Assembly: GCA_030618905.1 (NCBI GenBank)
Contig: JAUXCL010000043.1
Coordinates: forward strand, 1-14,459
Source: Bacteroidales bacterium
GTDB lineage: Bacteria; Bacteroidota; Bacteroidia; Bacteroidales; B18-G4
Length of the DNA: 14,459 bases
Reading direction: 5' to 3'
Shown here: one piece after another, positions 1 to 6,743 of the stretch
Layout: each line of letters begins with the position of its first letter
Numbering within the stretch: the stretch's first letter is position 1
Notes under the pieces: model-generated
The model's input: the letters and a program-made list of their open reading frames with translations, nothing else
What the model was told of the DNA's origin: nothing
Databases searched by the model: none
Position numbers and translations under genes: made by a program

Positions 1-2345
1 AGGCCGTTAACTGTAAAGGTGGTTACATTACCAACATCAAGACTATCATATGACCACAAAACGCTATTAAAAAATTCATCATTAGCGACCCATAAAATAT
101 AGCCTGTCGCTCCAGCAACGGGATCCCAGTTTGCATCGAAACTGGATTGTGTAATATTCGTAGCAGGTAATGCTAAAGGAGCTCCCGGAGGATAAGCTAA
201 TGTTGTGGCTCTAATGGTATCTGAGTAAGGGCTGTTTCCATATGGGCTATAAGCCATCAGGCGATAGAAATAATCTGTGTTTGCGGCCAGACCGGCAACG
301 GAATAAGTAGTTACCAGGCCAACATCCAATGCGTCATAACCTGTCACAAAATTAGTGAACAGGCTATCTGTTGCCACATCCAGGTAGTATCCATCGGCAC
401 CTGTAGCTGCATTCCAATTGGCATCAAAACTGCTTTGTGTAATATTTGTTGCCAGCGTAGCAACAGGGCTTTGTGGTATAACTTCAAAGAAGACACCATA
501 ATCTTCACTCTGGCCTATATTGGGATTATGGCATGAACTTGTAATATATGAATGATCAGTGATCACACGCATGCGGAGCAAAGTATTGGCCACAGGGGCT
601 GATGGCATAGTTATATTTTGTGATAAGGTATTTCTGGAATTAGGATATAAACTTGCCTGGTTTGAAATGAGGGTTTCACCCATATCTGTAAAATCACCAT
701 CATTATTAAAATCTATAAATACACTTGTCCTGGCATAGCCTGAATTTCCAACTAAAATGGTCAGTTCCATTGAGTAAGTTTGTGCCATTACCAGGGATGC
801 TGATTGTGAACAGGTAAGATCGAGGCAGCCTCCATCATGATAAGTGTCGCCTGTAGTATGTTGAAGGTCATTCAAACTGACTTTCAGAATTCCGTATCCA
901 TAATCACCAAGGTTCTGTGTAGCAGGTGTACAAACAGGTGCTGTTGGAGAATCGCATACACGGATGAAATCTGTTTTGGTATTTGTTGACCCTGATCCGG
1001 TAGTATTGGAAGCCGCCAGGCTTACATCATACCTTCCTACTGTATCATAAGTAATAGATGGATCTTCATTCGCAGAACTTGCCGGATCTCCTCCTCCGAA
1101 AGACCAGCTCCAGCCATCCGGTGCGTTGGAAGATTGATCAGAAAATTGTACCGACCCACCAACACAAACGGTATTTGCATTGGCACTGAATTCGCTTGTT
1201 GGGGCTATATCTGTTCTTGGCTTCAGGTTAAATGAAGCTGCCTGATCATTCGTAAAATTATAACTTCCAGGATTCAGTGCGGATAATTGAAAATATCCAT
1301 TATAGGCTCCACTCCAACCCCAGTTAAAGTGGAAATAAAGATCACCGACGCCACCGTAGTCATCATCATAGCCATCACAGACAAATGCATGTCCTCCTGC
1401 AGCACCCTGTCCTCTGTAATACAATGGACGCTCAACATCCAATTCACCCATGACCATGCTTTCCCAAACAGGGTCTGTATAATAAGCTTTATAATCCCAA
1501 ATACCTGAAGGGTCATAACCAAAATAGGTGATCAGTGCATTCACCACAAGCGATGATGATGCCCCTGATCCGGTTGGGCTGTAATTCATATCCACAGCAA
1601 CACCGGTATGATACATCAGCTGAGCTACATGCTCATTGGCATCAAACACAGGCATTTCCCCCCATTCGTATGTTGTTGCACCAAAATTAGCCGACTGAGT
1701 TCCATAAGTAGGATGAACATATGAATAAGAACCTGTTCCCTGGTAAGGATGATGATGGTACTTCATCAGCATACTGGTTGCAGTTGCCACACAGCCCGCA
1801 TAAACATGTCCGCATGGACCTGCAGCAGCCGGACAGGAATCATTATAATAACAACCCTGATTCCACAGAATATCATCCATATATGGCCCCACAACAGAAC
1901 GGTTCCCATTTCTGGTCATTGAAAATCCCTCATCATATTTATGCCATGTCGACTGGATGTTTTGATCATCAGGCAATTTATTTGCGCGGACATACCGGAT
2001 CTGATCCTGGTATCCCTGCATCCAGCTTTGTAAATTTGGAGGTTGATTCTCCAAAGCATAACTACCTGAAGTCGAGTATCCAAGGATTGGATACCCTTTG
2101 TCTTCCGCTGAAACAATAACAAAGCCGAGTGAAGCAGGCAAATTGAACACATAATACATGGGTTCATCCTGATCCTCAACAATCAATGTTTCATTGAAAA
2201 TAATTGCATTATAATCCATCGAAGAATGATAATAATAGAAATTCCTGGCCACACGTTCAGCTTTTGACTTATTGACCTCTTCCGCGGTAATAGATGCGCC
2301 TGCAAACAAGAAAATCAATACTGCATAAAGTAATCTCAGCTTCAT
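1..2345 (-). CDS. Secreted C10 family cysteine protease (streptopain/interpain type) with PKD, GEVED and FN3 domains; partial, 3' end off window
   Basis: The frame is open from an ATG at 2345 down to base 1 without a stop, so 781 residues are visible and the C terminus is missing. Residues 1-21 form a signal peptide (hydrophobic core, cleavage likely after ASITA). Residues 22-150 resemble the Spi-type inhibitory propeptide of C10 peptidases (YYVFNLP, GFVIVSAEDKGYPILGYS). The catalytic domain follows: Gln163 in WNQGCYYN (oxyanion), nucleophile Cys185 in AGCVATATSMLMKYHHHP, His319 in GGHAFVCDGYD, and NWGWSG at 341-346. After it come a PKD-like domain (about 385-465), a GEVED-like domain (about 540-622, with FIDFNNDGDF) and two FN3-like domains (626-715 and 720 onward) sharing ATNITQSSFDANW. 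All catalytic residues are present, so an active secreted endopeptidase made as a zymogen is expected. A type IX secretion sorting domain at the unseen C terminus is likely but is inference. The protein or peptide substrate is unknown. Confidence 0.93.
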   Translation of the reverse strand, partial: MKLRLLYAVLIFLFAGASITAEEVNKSKAERVARNFYYYHSSMDYNAIIFNETLIVEDQDEPMYYVFNLPASLGFVIVSAEDKGYPILGYSTSGSYALENQPPNLQSWMQGYQDQIRYVRANKLPDDQNIQSTWHKYDEGFSMTRNGNRSVVGPYMDDILWNQGCYYNDSCPAAAGPCGHVYAGCVATATSMLMKYHHHPYQGTGSYSYVHPTYGTQSANFGATTYEWGEMPVFDANEHVAQLMYHTGVAVDMNYSPTGSGASSSLVVNALITYFGYDPSGIWDYKAYYTDPVWESMVMGELDVERPLYYRGQGAAGGHAFVCDGYDDDYGGVGDLYFHFNWGWSGAYNGYFQLSALNPGSYNFTNDQAASFNLKPRTDIAPTSEFSANANTVCVGGSVQFSDQSSNAPDGWSWSFGGGDPASSANEDPSITYDTVGRYDVSLAASNTTGSGSTNTKTDFIRVCDSPTAPVCTPATQNLGDYGYGILKVSLNDLQHTTGDTYHDGGCLDLTCSQSASLVMAQTYSMELTILVGNSGYARTSVFIDFNNDGDFTDMGETLISNQASLYPNSRNTLSQNITMPSAPVANTLLRMRVITDHSYITSSCHNPNIGQSEDYGVFFEVIPQSPVATLATNITQSSFDANWNAATGADGYYLDVATDSLFTNFVTGYDALDVGLVTTYSVAGLAANTDYFYRLMAYSPYGNSPYSDTIRATTLAYPPGAPLALPATNITQSSFDANWDPVAGATGYILWVANDEFFNSVLWSYDSLDVGNVTTFTVNG

Positions 2346-2375
2346 ATTTATTTGATTTACATGATACAACGATAT

Positions 2376-2410
2376 GGCTATATCAAATTATAAAATAATT
2401 TAATATAGCC
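2376..2410. repeat. 35-bp AT-rich inverted repeat upstream of the C10 protease gene
   Basis: Arms 2376-2391 (ggctatatcaaattat) and 2395-2410 (ataatttaatatagcc) pair over 16 bp with one mismatch around a 3-base aaa centre. The repeat begins 31 bp upstream of the protease ATG and 63 bp after the end of the small gene at 2473. It could be an operator for a dimeric regulator, an mRNA hairpin in the protease leader, or a terminator for the upstream gene. There is no clear U-run after the stem on the minus strand, which argues against a standard intrinsic terminator. The symmetry is seen directly; the role is not known. Confidence 0.6.
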
Positions 2411-2472
2411 AATTAACAACTACAATTAAGTGGATCTTTAAGGTTCAGGTTTAGAGAACGGGGTTTTTCCCT

Positions 2473-2700
2473 TTATTCCTCCGAGAACATATCAAGCTGA
2501 TTTTCTGTTACATAAAACTCATCCGGAACATTCTTGTCAAAACCATTAATATAGGTTTTGATGTTCTTCTTAATCAGCTTAACAGGCGTCGTTTGCCGGG
2601 CATTACAGTAATTTATCATTGACTTATACTGCCTGGACGTTAATTTAAACGTAATTTTTCTGTACTTGGTTCTTTTTTTTACCCGTTTTGTTTTAATCAC
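2473..2700 (-). CDS. Small basic protein of unknown function, 75 aa
   Basis: The start is a GTG at 2700; an in-frame TAG lies three codons upstream and there is no ATG alternative that keeps the N terminus. The N-terminal 20 residues are strongly basic (KTKRVKKRTKYRKITFKLTS). A helix-forming middle (RQYKSMINYCNARQTTPVKLIKKNIKTYI) and an acidic tail ending NQLDMFSEE follow. The pattern of a beta-strand-like segment, two helices and a TTPVKLIKK turn recalls small ribbon-helix-helix-like DNA-binding proteins, and I recall similar short Bacteroidota proteins of unknown function. It lies 55 bp downstream of glmM on the same strand and could be co-transcribed. No catalytic motif, signal peptide or membrane segment is visible. 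The function is not assigned. Confidence 0.75.
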   Translation of the reverse strand: MIKTKRVKKRTKYRKITFKLTSRQYKSMINYCNARQTTPVKLIKKNIKTYINGFDKNVPDEFYVTENQLDMFSEE

Positions 2701-2755
2701 AATTAACTAAAATGAATAGAAGTAAGACAATACGAAAATATAAAAAATTTCGATT

Positions 2756-4141
2756 CTATAAAATCTGTTTGATGATCTTTATGAATTTTTTAGCTAAATC
2801 CTGGGCTTTCAGGGCCGTATGACTTTCTGCATATATCCTGATAATGGGTTCTGTATTAGATTTGCGGAGATGCACCCAGCCTTCATCAAAATCAATTTTT
2901 ATTCCATCGATAAAATTTATTTTTTCTTGAATAAATTGTGTTTTGATGCTTTCAAACACTTTATCGATATCTACATCAGGATTCAGTTCCAGCTTATTTT
3001 TTGAGATATGATAAGATGGATATGAGGCACGGAGTTCACTACATGTCTTTCCCGATTTGGCAAGGTATGTGAGAAACAAGGCTATTCCTACGAGGGCATC
3101 TCTGCCATAATGAAGTTCAGGATAAATGACACCTCCATTTCCCTCTCCTCCAATAACAGCATCGTGCTTTTTCATGGCTTCAACTACATTCACTTCACCG
3201 ACTGCAGAAGCAAAGTATGCTCCGCCGGCATTCTCTGTCACATCCCTCAATGCCCTGCTGGAGGACAAGTTTGACACCGTGTTACCGGGATTAATTTGCA
3301 AGATGTAATCAGCCACAGCGACCAGGGTATATTCTTCTCCAAACACCTCTCCTTTTTCTGTGATGATGGCAAGCCGGTCAACATCCGGATCAACTGCAAA
3401 TCCGAGGTGAGCACCTGAACTCTTCACAATGTTTGATATGGCGCCCAGGTTTTCCGGTAAGGGTTCCGGATTATGATCAAAGATACCCGTGGGCTCTGTA
3501 TTTATTTCTATAACTTCAGCAACCCCAAGTGATTTAAGTAAAGGTTCTATTGCAAGACCACCGGTTGAGTTAACGGCATCCAGGGCAACAGTATATTTTG
3601 CCTGTGTTATTGCTTCCACATTTACCGCTGGCATCTCAAGTATTTTCGCAATATGCTGTTGGATCGCATTGGTGAAAACGGTGTAAGATCCTAAGTGGTC
3701 AACAGTATTGAATTCAAGGCCACCCGAATTTACTATTTCCAGGATAGCATGGCCATCTTTCTCAGAGAGGAACTCCCCTTCCCGGTTTAACAATTTCAGT
3801 GCATTCCATTGCTCCGGGTTATGGCTTGCTGTCAGGATGACCCCTCCATCTGCCTGCAGGTCTGTAACACTTAGCTCCACAGTCGGAGTGGTTGATAAGC
3901 CCAGGTCAATAACATCAACACCAAGCCCCATTAAAGTCCCCACAAGCAGGTGATTTACCATATCTCCTGAGATCCTGGCATCACGGCCAATAATAATGGT
4001 CAATTTATTTTTATGCAGCAGATTTCTTAAATGGATAACATAGGCTGAAGCATAATTAACTACATCAAGGGGTGTCAGCCCTTCTCCCTGCTTTCCCCCT
4101 ATTGTGCCCCGGATTCCTGATATGGACCTGATTAAAACCAT
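2756..4141 (-). CDS. glmM: Phosphoglucosamine mutase
   Basis: This cytoplasmic alpha-D-phosphohexomutase interconverts glucosamine-6-phosphate and glucosamine-1-phosphate, the step that supplies UDP-GlcNAc for peptidoglycan and lipid A. With the ATG at 4141 the protein has 461 residues, normal for the family. Visible motifs in order: N-terminal SISGIRGTIGG (6-16); phosphoserine loop TASHNP with Ser106; metal-binding loop DPDVDR (251-256); sugar-specificity loop GGEGNGG (331-337); and C-terminal phosphate-binding loop RKSNTEP (426-432). The loops GGEGNGG and RKSNTEP differ from the Proteobacterial GlmM forms and look closer to the archaeal-type GlmM/phosphomannomutase group, so some phosphomannomutase activity cannot be excluded. 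An in-frame TTG two codons upstream (4147) is a possible start with AAAGG about 8 nt before it, but homologues usually begin just before LI(K/R)SISGIRG, so the ATG was chosen. It is divergent from the TPR gene. Confidence 0.9.
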   Translation of the reverse strand: MVLIRSISGIRGTIGGKQGEGLTPLDVVNYASAYVIHLRNLLHKNKLTIIIGRDARISGDMVNHLLVGTLMGLGVDVIDLGLSTTPTVELSVTDLQADGGVILTASHNPEQWNALKLLNREGEFLSEKDGHAILEIVNSGGLEFNTVDHLGSYTVFTNAIQQHIAKILEMPAVNVEAITQAKYTVALDAVNSTGGLAIEPLLKSLGVAEVIEINTEPTGIFDHNPEPLPENLGAISNIVKSSGAHLGFAVDPDVDRLAIITEKGEVFGEEYTLVAVADYILQINPGNTVSNLSSSRALRDVTENAGGAYFASAVGEVNVVEAMKKHDAVIGGEGNGGVIYPELHYGRDALVGIALFLTYLAKSGKTCSELRASYPSYHISKNKLELNPDVDIDKVFESIKTQFIQEKINFIDGIKIDFDEGWVHLRKSNTEPIIRIYAESHTALKAQDLAKKFIKIIKQIL

Positions 4142-4163
4142 AAGCAATTATTTAACCTTTTCA

Positions 4164-4197
4164 CAAAATTAACCTTTTGTTCAAGTAATCTTAACAA
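4164..4197 (-). promoter_or_regulatory. Putative Bacteroidota-type promoter for glmM
   Basis: On the minus strand TAATTTTG (4171 down to 4164) fits the -7 consensus TAnnTTTG. A TTG at 4197-4195 lies 23 bp further upstream, slightly longer than usual. The -7 box is about 22 bp before the glmM ATG, giving a short leader. It faces away from the TPR promoter in the same intergenic region. Confidence 0.45.
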
Positions 4198-4213
4198 TGA
4201 TCCATTTTTTCCA

Positions 4214-4245
4214 TTGTTTTTTCGATTAAAAATTTATTAAATTTG
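4214..4245 (+). promoter_or_regulatory. Putative Bacteroidota-type promoter for the TPR gene
   Basis: TTG at 4214-4216, a 21-bp spacer and TAAATTTG at 4238-4245 match the Bacteroidota sigma factor consensus (TTG, about 19-21 bp, TAnnTTTG). Transcription would start near 4250, leaving roughly 30 nt before the ATG at 4282. This makes the upstream TTG at 4243 an impossible start for translation, because it would lie inside the -7 box. Confidence 0.65.
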
Positions 4246-4281
4246 CCCAGAGTACCAACGTTGACTTTTAGCACAAAATTG

Positions 4282-5694
4282 ATGTACGAAAGCTTTGACC
4301 AAAACAGTGAGATCAACAGTAAAGGGTTAGTCCGGCGATTTGAGCAAATGATAAGCAGCGACAACAGTTGCTTTTTTGATGCTGATGATTTCGAAGTGAT
4401 CATTGATTATTATCTTGACCATCACAAGCTTGTGAAGTGCCAGGAGGCAATCGATTCTGCTCTGGAGCAGCATCCTGCCAACCTTTCATTTTCAATAAAA
4501 CAGGCAAAAGTCTACCTGCTTTCCAACCAATCTGAGAAAGCTCTGGAATTACTCAAAAATATTGAGAAGATCGAACCTTCCAATACAGATATCCTGTTGA
4601 CAAAGGGGAATATATTCAGCCAGTTGAAACGATACCGTAAAGCTATTGATGAATATAAAAAAGCTGCATTGAATTCTGAAGACCTCGATGATATTTACAC
4701 CAATATTGCTTTTGAATACGAGAACCTTGGCGATTATAACAAGGCGATCCATTTCCTGAAAAAGGTCTTAAAGTATAACCCCGATAACGACCCGGCTATC
4801 TATGAGATTTCATTTTGTTTTGAGATCAATAATGATACAGAAAAGGGAATCACTTTTTTTACCGGCTTTCTGGATCAGCATCCCTATTCCAAATCGGCCT
4901 GGTTTAACCTCGGTATATTTTACAATAACCTGGAATTGTATGAAAAAGCCATCGAGTCTTATGATTTTGCCATAGCCATAGATGATAATTTCACCTCCGC
5001 CTATTTCAATAAAGCAAGTGCCTATTCCAATCTGGATCATCACCAGCATGCAATTAAAGTTTATCAAGAAACTTTTCGGCTTGAAAATCCAGAAGCCATT
5101 ACTTATTATTATATAGGTGAGTGTTATGAGAAGATGGAAGATTATCATCAGGCCATTACCTATTATCAGAAGGCCATAGAAATGGACAGCCATCTGTCAG
5201 ATGCATGGATGGGTATGGGTATAGCTTATGATGAGTTAGGCAGCAGTGCCATAGCCCTGAAACATATGGTATCAGCTGTTAAAATTGACAACCTGAACCC
5301 GGAATACTGGTATATCCTTGGTGATTTACAGGAAAAGATGGGACATCATCATGAAGCTATTGCATCTTATAAGAAGGTTGTAGAACTTGATCCTTACAAT
5401 CCGGACATCTGGATAGATTATTCTTCACTGCTGGCGCAGGAAAATGATCTTGAAAAAGCACTCGGCTTATTGGAAGACGGGCTTAAGCAACAACCGGAAA
5501 ACGCTTCCATTTTATACCGGCAATCTGCCTACCTTTTTAAGCTTGGACTGATCAAACAGGCTTATATTAAACTGGAATCAGCGCTTGCTATTGACTACGA
5601 AAGGCATATCGAGCTGATTGATTTCATGCCTCAATTAAAGCAGGATAAACATATCCTGGAAATCATCGATACCTTCAGTACCCGAAAATCTTAA
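4282..5694 (+). CDS. Tetratricopeptide repeat protein, 470 aa
   Basis: The protein consists almost entirely of TPR units: about 12 repeats of 34 residues can be fitted between residues 34 and 440. The clearest are around 103-132 (LLTKGNIFSQLKRYRKAIDE), 206-235 (AWFNLGIFYNNLELYEKAIE), 275-303 (YYIGECYEKMEDYHQAITYY) and 342-371 (YWYILGDLQEKMGHHHEAIA). There is no signal peptide, membrane segment or enzyme domain, so it is probably a cytoplasmic protein-protein scaffold; the partner is unknown. The frame is open from a TTG at 4243, but a promoter -7 box covers that codon, so the ATG at 4282 (MYESFDQNS) was chosen. The gene is convergent with the ytfJ-like gene, 18 bp away. I recall TPR genes of this kind near DUF368 and aroE in other Bacteroidota, which suggests a conserved cluster here interrupted by the two minus-strand genes. 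Confidence 0.88.
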   Translation: MYESFDQNSEINSKGLVRRFEQMISSDNSCFFDADDFEVIIDYYLDHHKLVKCQEAIDSALEQHPANLSFSIKQAKVYLLSNQSEKALELLKNIEKIEPSNTDILLTKGNIFSQLKRYRKAIDEYKKAALNSEDLDDIYTNIAFEYENLGDYNKAIHFLKKVLKYNPDNDPAIYEISFCFEINNDTEKGITFFTGFLDQHPYSKSAWFNLGIFYNNLELYEKAIESYDFAIAIDDNFTSAYFNKASAYSNLDHHQHAIKVYQETFRLENPEAITYYYIGECYEKMEDYHQAITYYQKAIEMDSHLSDAWMGMGIAYDELGSSAIALKHMVSAVKIDNLNPEYWYILGDLQEKMGHHHEAIASYKKVVELDPYNPDIWIDYSSLLAQENDLEKALGLLEDGLKQQPENASILYRQSAYLFKLGLIKQAYIKLESALAIDYERHIELIDFMPQLKQDKHILEIIDTFSTRKS

Positions 5695-5712
5695 TGCAAA
5701 ACAAGCACTCGC

Positions 5713-6102
5713 TTATTTTTTCTTTGGGTCGTCCTTGCCTTTCCTCATATCAATGATCTTTTCTATGAGATCAGGTACCTTATCAAATATCATCTCCAGG
5801 CCTTGTTTTTTCTCTGTAGTACTTAAAAAAGAAATCTCATCGCCCCTGGAAACAAGGAAACCTACTGGTGATATTCCAATTCCTGCCCCAGCCCCACCTC
5901 CGGATCCTTTTCCTTTGGCCTTTTTCAAATCTTCTCCTGTACCGGCACCTCCGCCTCCGCCAAATCCAACACCCAGCTTGATTATCGGAATACAGGTAAA
6001 GTCACCAATTTTCAGGGGTTCACCCACGATACTTTCTGTGCTGGCCATATGCCTTAATTGCTCCAGCATCTTGTCGAATGTTTCTCCAAAATTCATTTCC
6101 AT
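5713..6102 (-). CDS. ytfJ: YtfJ/GerW family protein, 129 aa
   Basis: The sequence matches the Spore_YtfJ family layout: an N-terminal helix with LEQLRHMASTESIVGEP (14-30), a strand segment IPIIKLGVGFG, a glycine-rich run (46-76), then GIGISPVGFLVSRGDEISFL (74-93) and a C-terminal DKVPDLIEKI helix (107-116) with a basic tail. In Bacillus subtilis YtfJ (GerW) is needed for germination responses, but family members occur in many bacteria that do not make spores, and their role there is unknown. ATG 6102 is favoured because an AGGAGG lies 8 nt upstream; a second ATG two codons in is possible. The preceding gene on the same strand is the ytfI-like gene, 23 bp away, giving the same order as in Bacillus. 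There is no signal peptide, so it is likely cytoplasmic or held at the membrane through its partner. Confidence 0.85.
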   Translation of the reverse strand: MEMNFGETFDKMLEQLRHMASTESIVGEPLKIGDFTCIPIIKLGVGFGGGGGAGTGEDLKKAKGKGSGGGAGAGIGISPVGFLVSRGDEISFLSTTEKKQGLEMIFDKVPDLIEKIIDMRKGKDDPKKK

Positions 6103-6110
6103 AAATTTAT

Positions 6111-6116
6111 CCTCCT
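6111..6116 (-). promoter_or_regulatory. Strong Shine-Dalgarno site (AGGAGG) for the ytfJ-like gene
   Basis: A full six-base AGGAGG on the minus strand lies 8 nt before the ATG at 6102. No other gene in the window has such a complete site, and Bacteroidota seldom rely on Shine-Dalgarno pairing. It fixes the start codon choice and is a mild hint of a different origin or of efficient internal translation within the two-gene unit. Confidence 0.7.
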
Positions 6117-6125
6117 AATTATAAT

Positions 6126-6692
6126 TTATAATTTTCTGAACCTGTAATAAAATATTGCTGCCCGCCAGACTATCCTGTAAAGCCTGTTTTGCATTATCAA
6201 TAAAAGACTATTCTGGGCTGTATAATTAACAGATAAAGAAATATTCTTTCGGCTAACAAGCAACAATGCAGGGATCAACTGTGAATTCAGCACAAAATCG
6301 CCGGTATCAAAATTGATTGATGCCTGCTTGATCCTGAATGTCAGTAAAATATCTTTAGTGAATTTCCAGATCATGCTGGCTTGCTTAAAAAAATTACGAT
6401 TCCACCTGATCTTTCTCCATCCTTTAGCTTTCTTTTTCGGCTTAATTTCATCACTGACCGCCTGATCTCTTTTTGGACTTTTCTTATCCATATTCACTGT
6501 AAAAGGGATGAAGAAAACGGAGATCCTGAGTTTTTTTCCCTGCTCATTAATGATGAGCTGTGATTTGAACAAGACCGGGATCTTAACATAGTAAAGTTGT
6601 TGCCTGGTGTCAAGCAGGATTGTCACCGGCCCAAACAAAAGCCAGGCGATGATGAGCAGAATAACACCTAGTATACTAAGGAATATTATCAC
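6126..6692 (-). CDS. YtfI-like (DUF2953-type) membrane-anchored protein, 188 aa
   Basis: Residues 2-25 form one N-terminal transmembrane helix (IIFLSILGVILLIIAWLLFG). The rest carries strand-rich segments (QQLYYVKIPVLFKSQLIINE, KLRISVFFIPFTV), a lysine-rich linker (70-100), and a strand-rich tail with INFDTGDFVLNSQLIPALLL and NYTAQNSLLLIMQNRLYRI. The single N-terminal helix, this strand pattern and the position immediately before ytfJ resemble DUF2953 proteins such as Bacillus YtfI; the match is by layout and context more than by a signature residue. The start is a GTG at 6692, since the overlapping ATG at 6694 runs straight into TGA and the next internal Met is at residue 68. It probably anchors or partners the YtfJ-like protein at the inner membrane (inference). 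It is divergent from the DUF368 gene across 51 bp. Confidence 0.68.
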   Translation of the reverse strand: MIIFLSILGVILLIIAWLLFGPVTILLDTRQQLYYVKIPVLFKSQLIINEQGKKLRISVFFIPFTVNMDKKSPKRDQAVSDEIKPKKKAKGWRKIRWNRNFFKQASMIWKFTKDILLTFRIKQASINFDTGDFVLNSQLIPALLLVSRKNISLSVNYTAQNSLLLIMQNRLYRIVWRAAIFYYRFRKL

Positions 6693-6743
6693 ATATCGAA
6701 AATAACAATAACTTTAACAACTTTTACAGAAACTCCAAAGCAA

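Noticed and set aside
1721..2119. 132-codon plus-strand open frame inside the protease gene
   Set aside because: It is antisense to the clearly coding catalytic and propeptide domains of the C10 protease, whose motifs are intact on the minus strand. The plus-strand translation has no family signature.
2461..2480. Possible terminator hairpin (GGG-AAAAA-CCC on the minus strand) after the small gene
   Set aside because: It has a three-base-pair stem and no U-run after it, so it is likely chance.
4243..4281. N-terminal extension of the TPR protein from a TTG at 4243
   Set aside because: The TTG lies inside the -7 promoter box TAAATTTG, so the transcript should begin after it. The ATG at 4282 is the better start.
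4810..5193. 127-codon minus-strand open frame inside the TPR gene
   Set aside because: It is an antisense shadow of well-formed TPR repeats, and its composition follows from the complement of those codons.
5701..5720. Possible intrinsic terminator between the convergent TPR and ytfJ-like genes
   Set aside because: The stem AAGC/GCTT has only 4 bp and overlaps the ytfJ-like stop codon. A T-run follows, but the hairpin is too weak to call.
5735..6118. 127-codon plus-strand open frame opposite the ytfJ-like gene
   Set aside because: It is proline-rich only because it is antisense to the glycine-rich stretch of the YtfJ-like protein; the minus-strand frame has the family motifs and an AGGAGG site.
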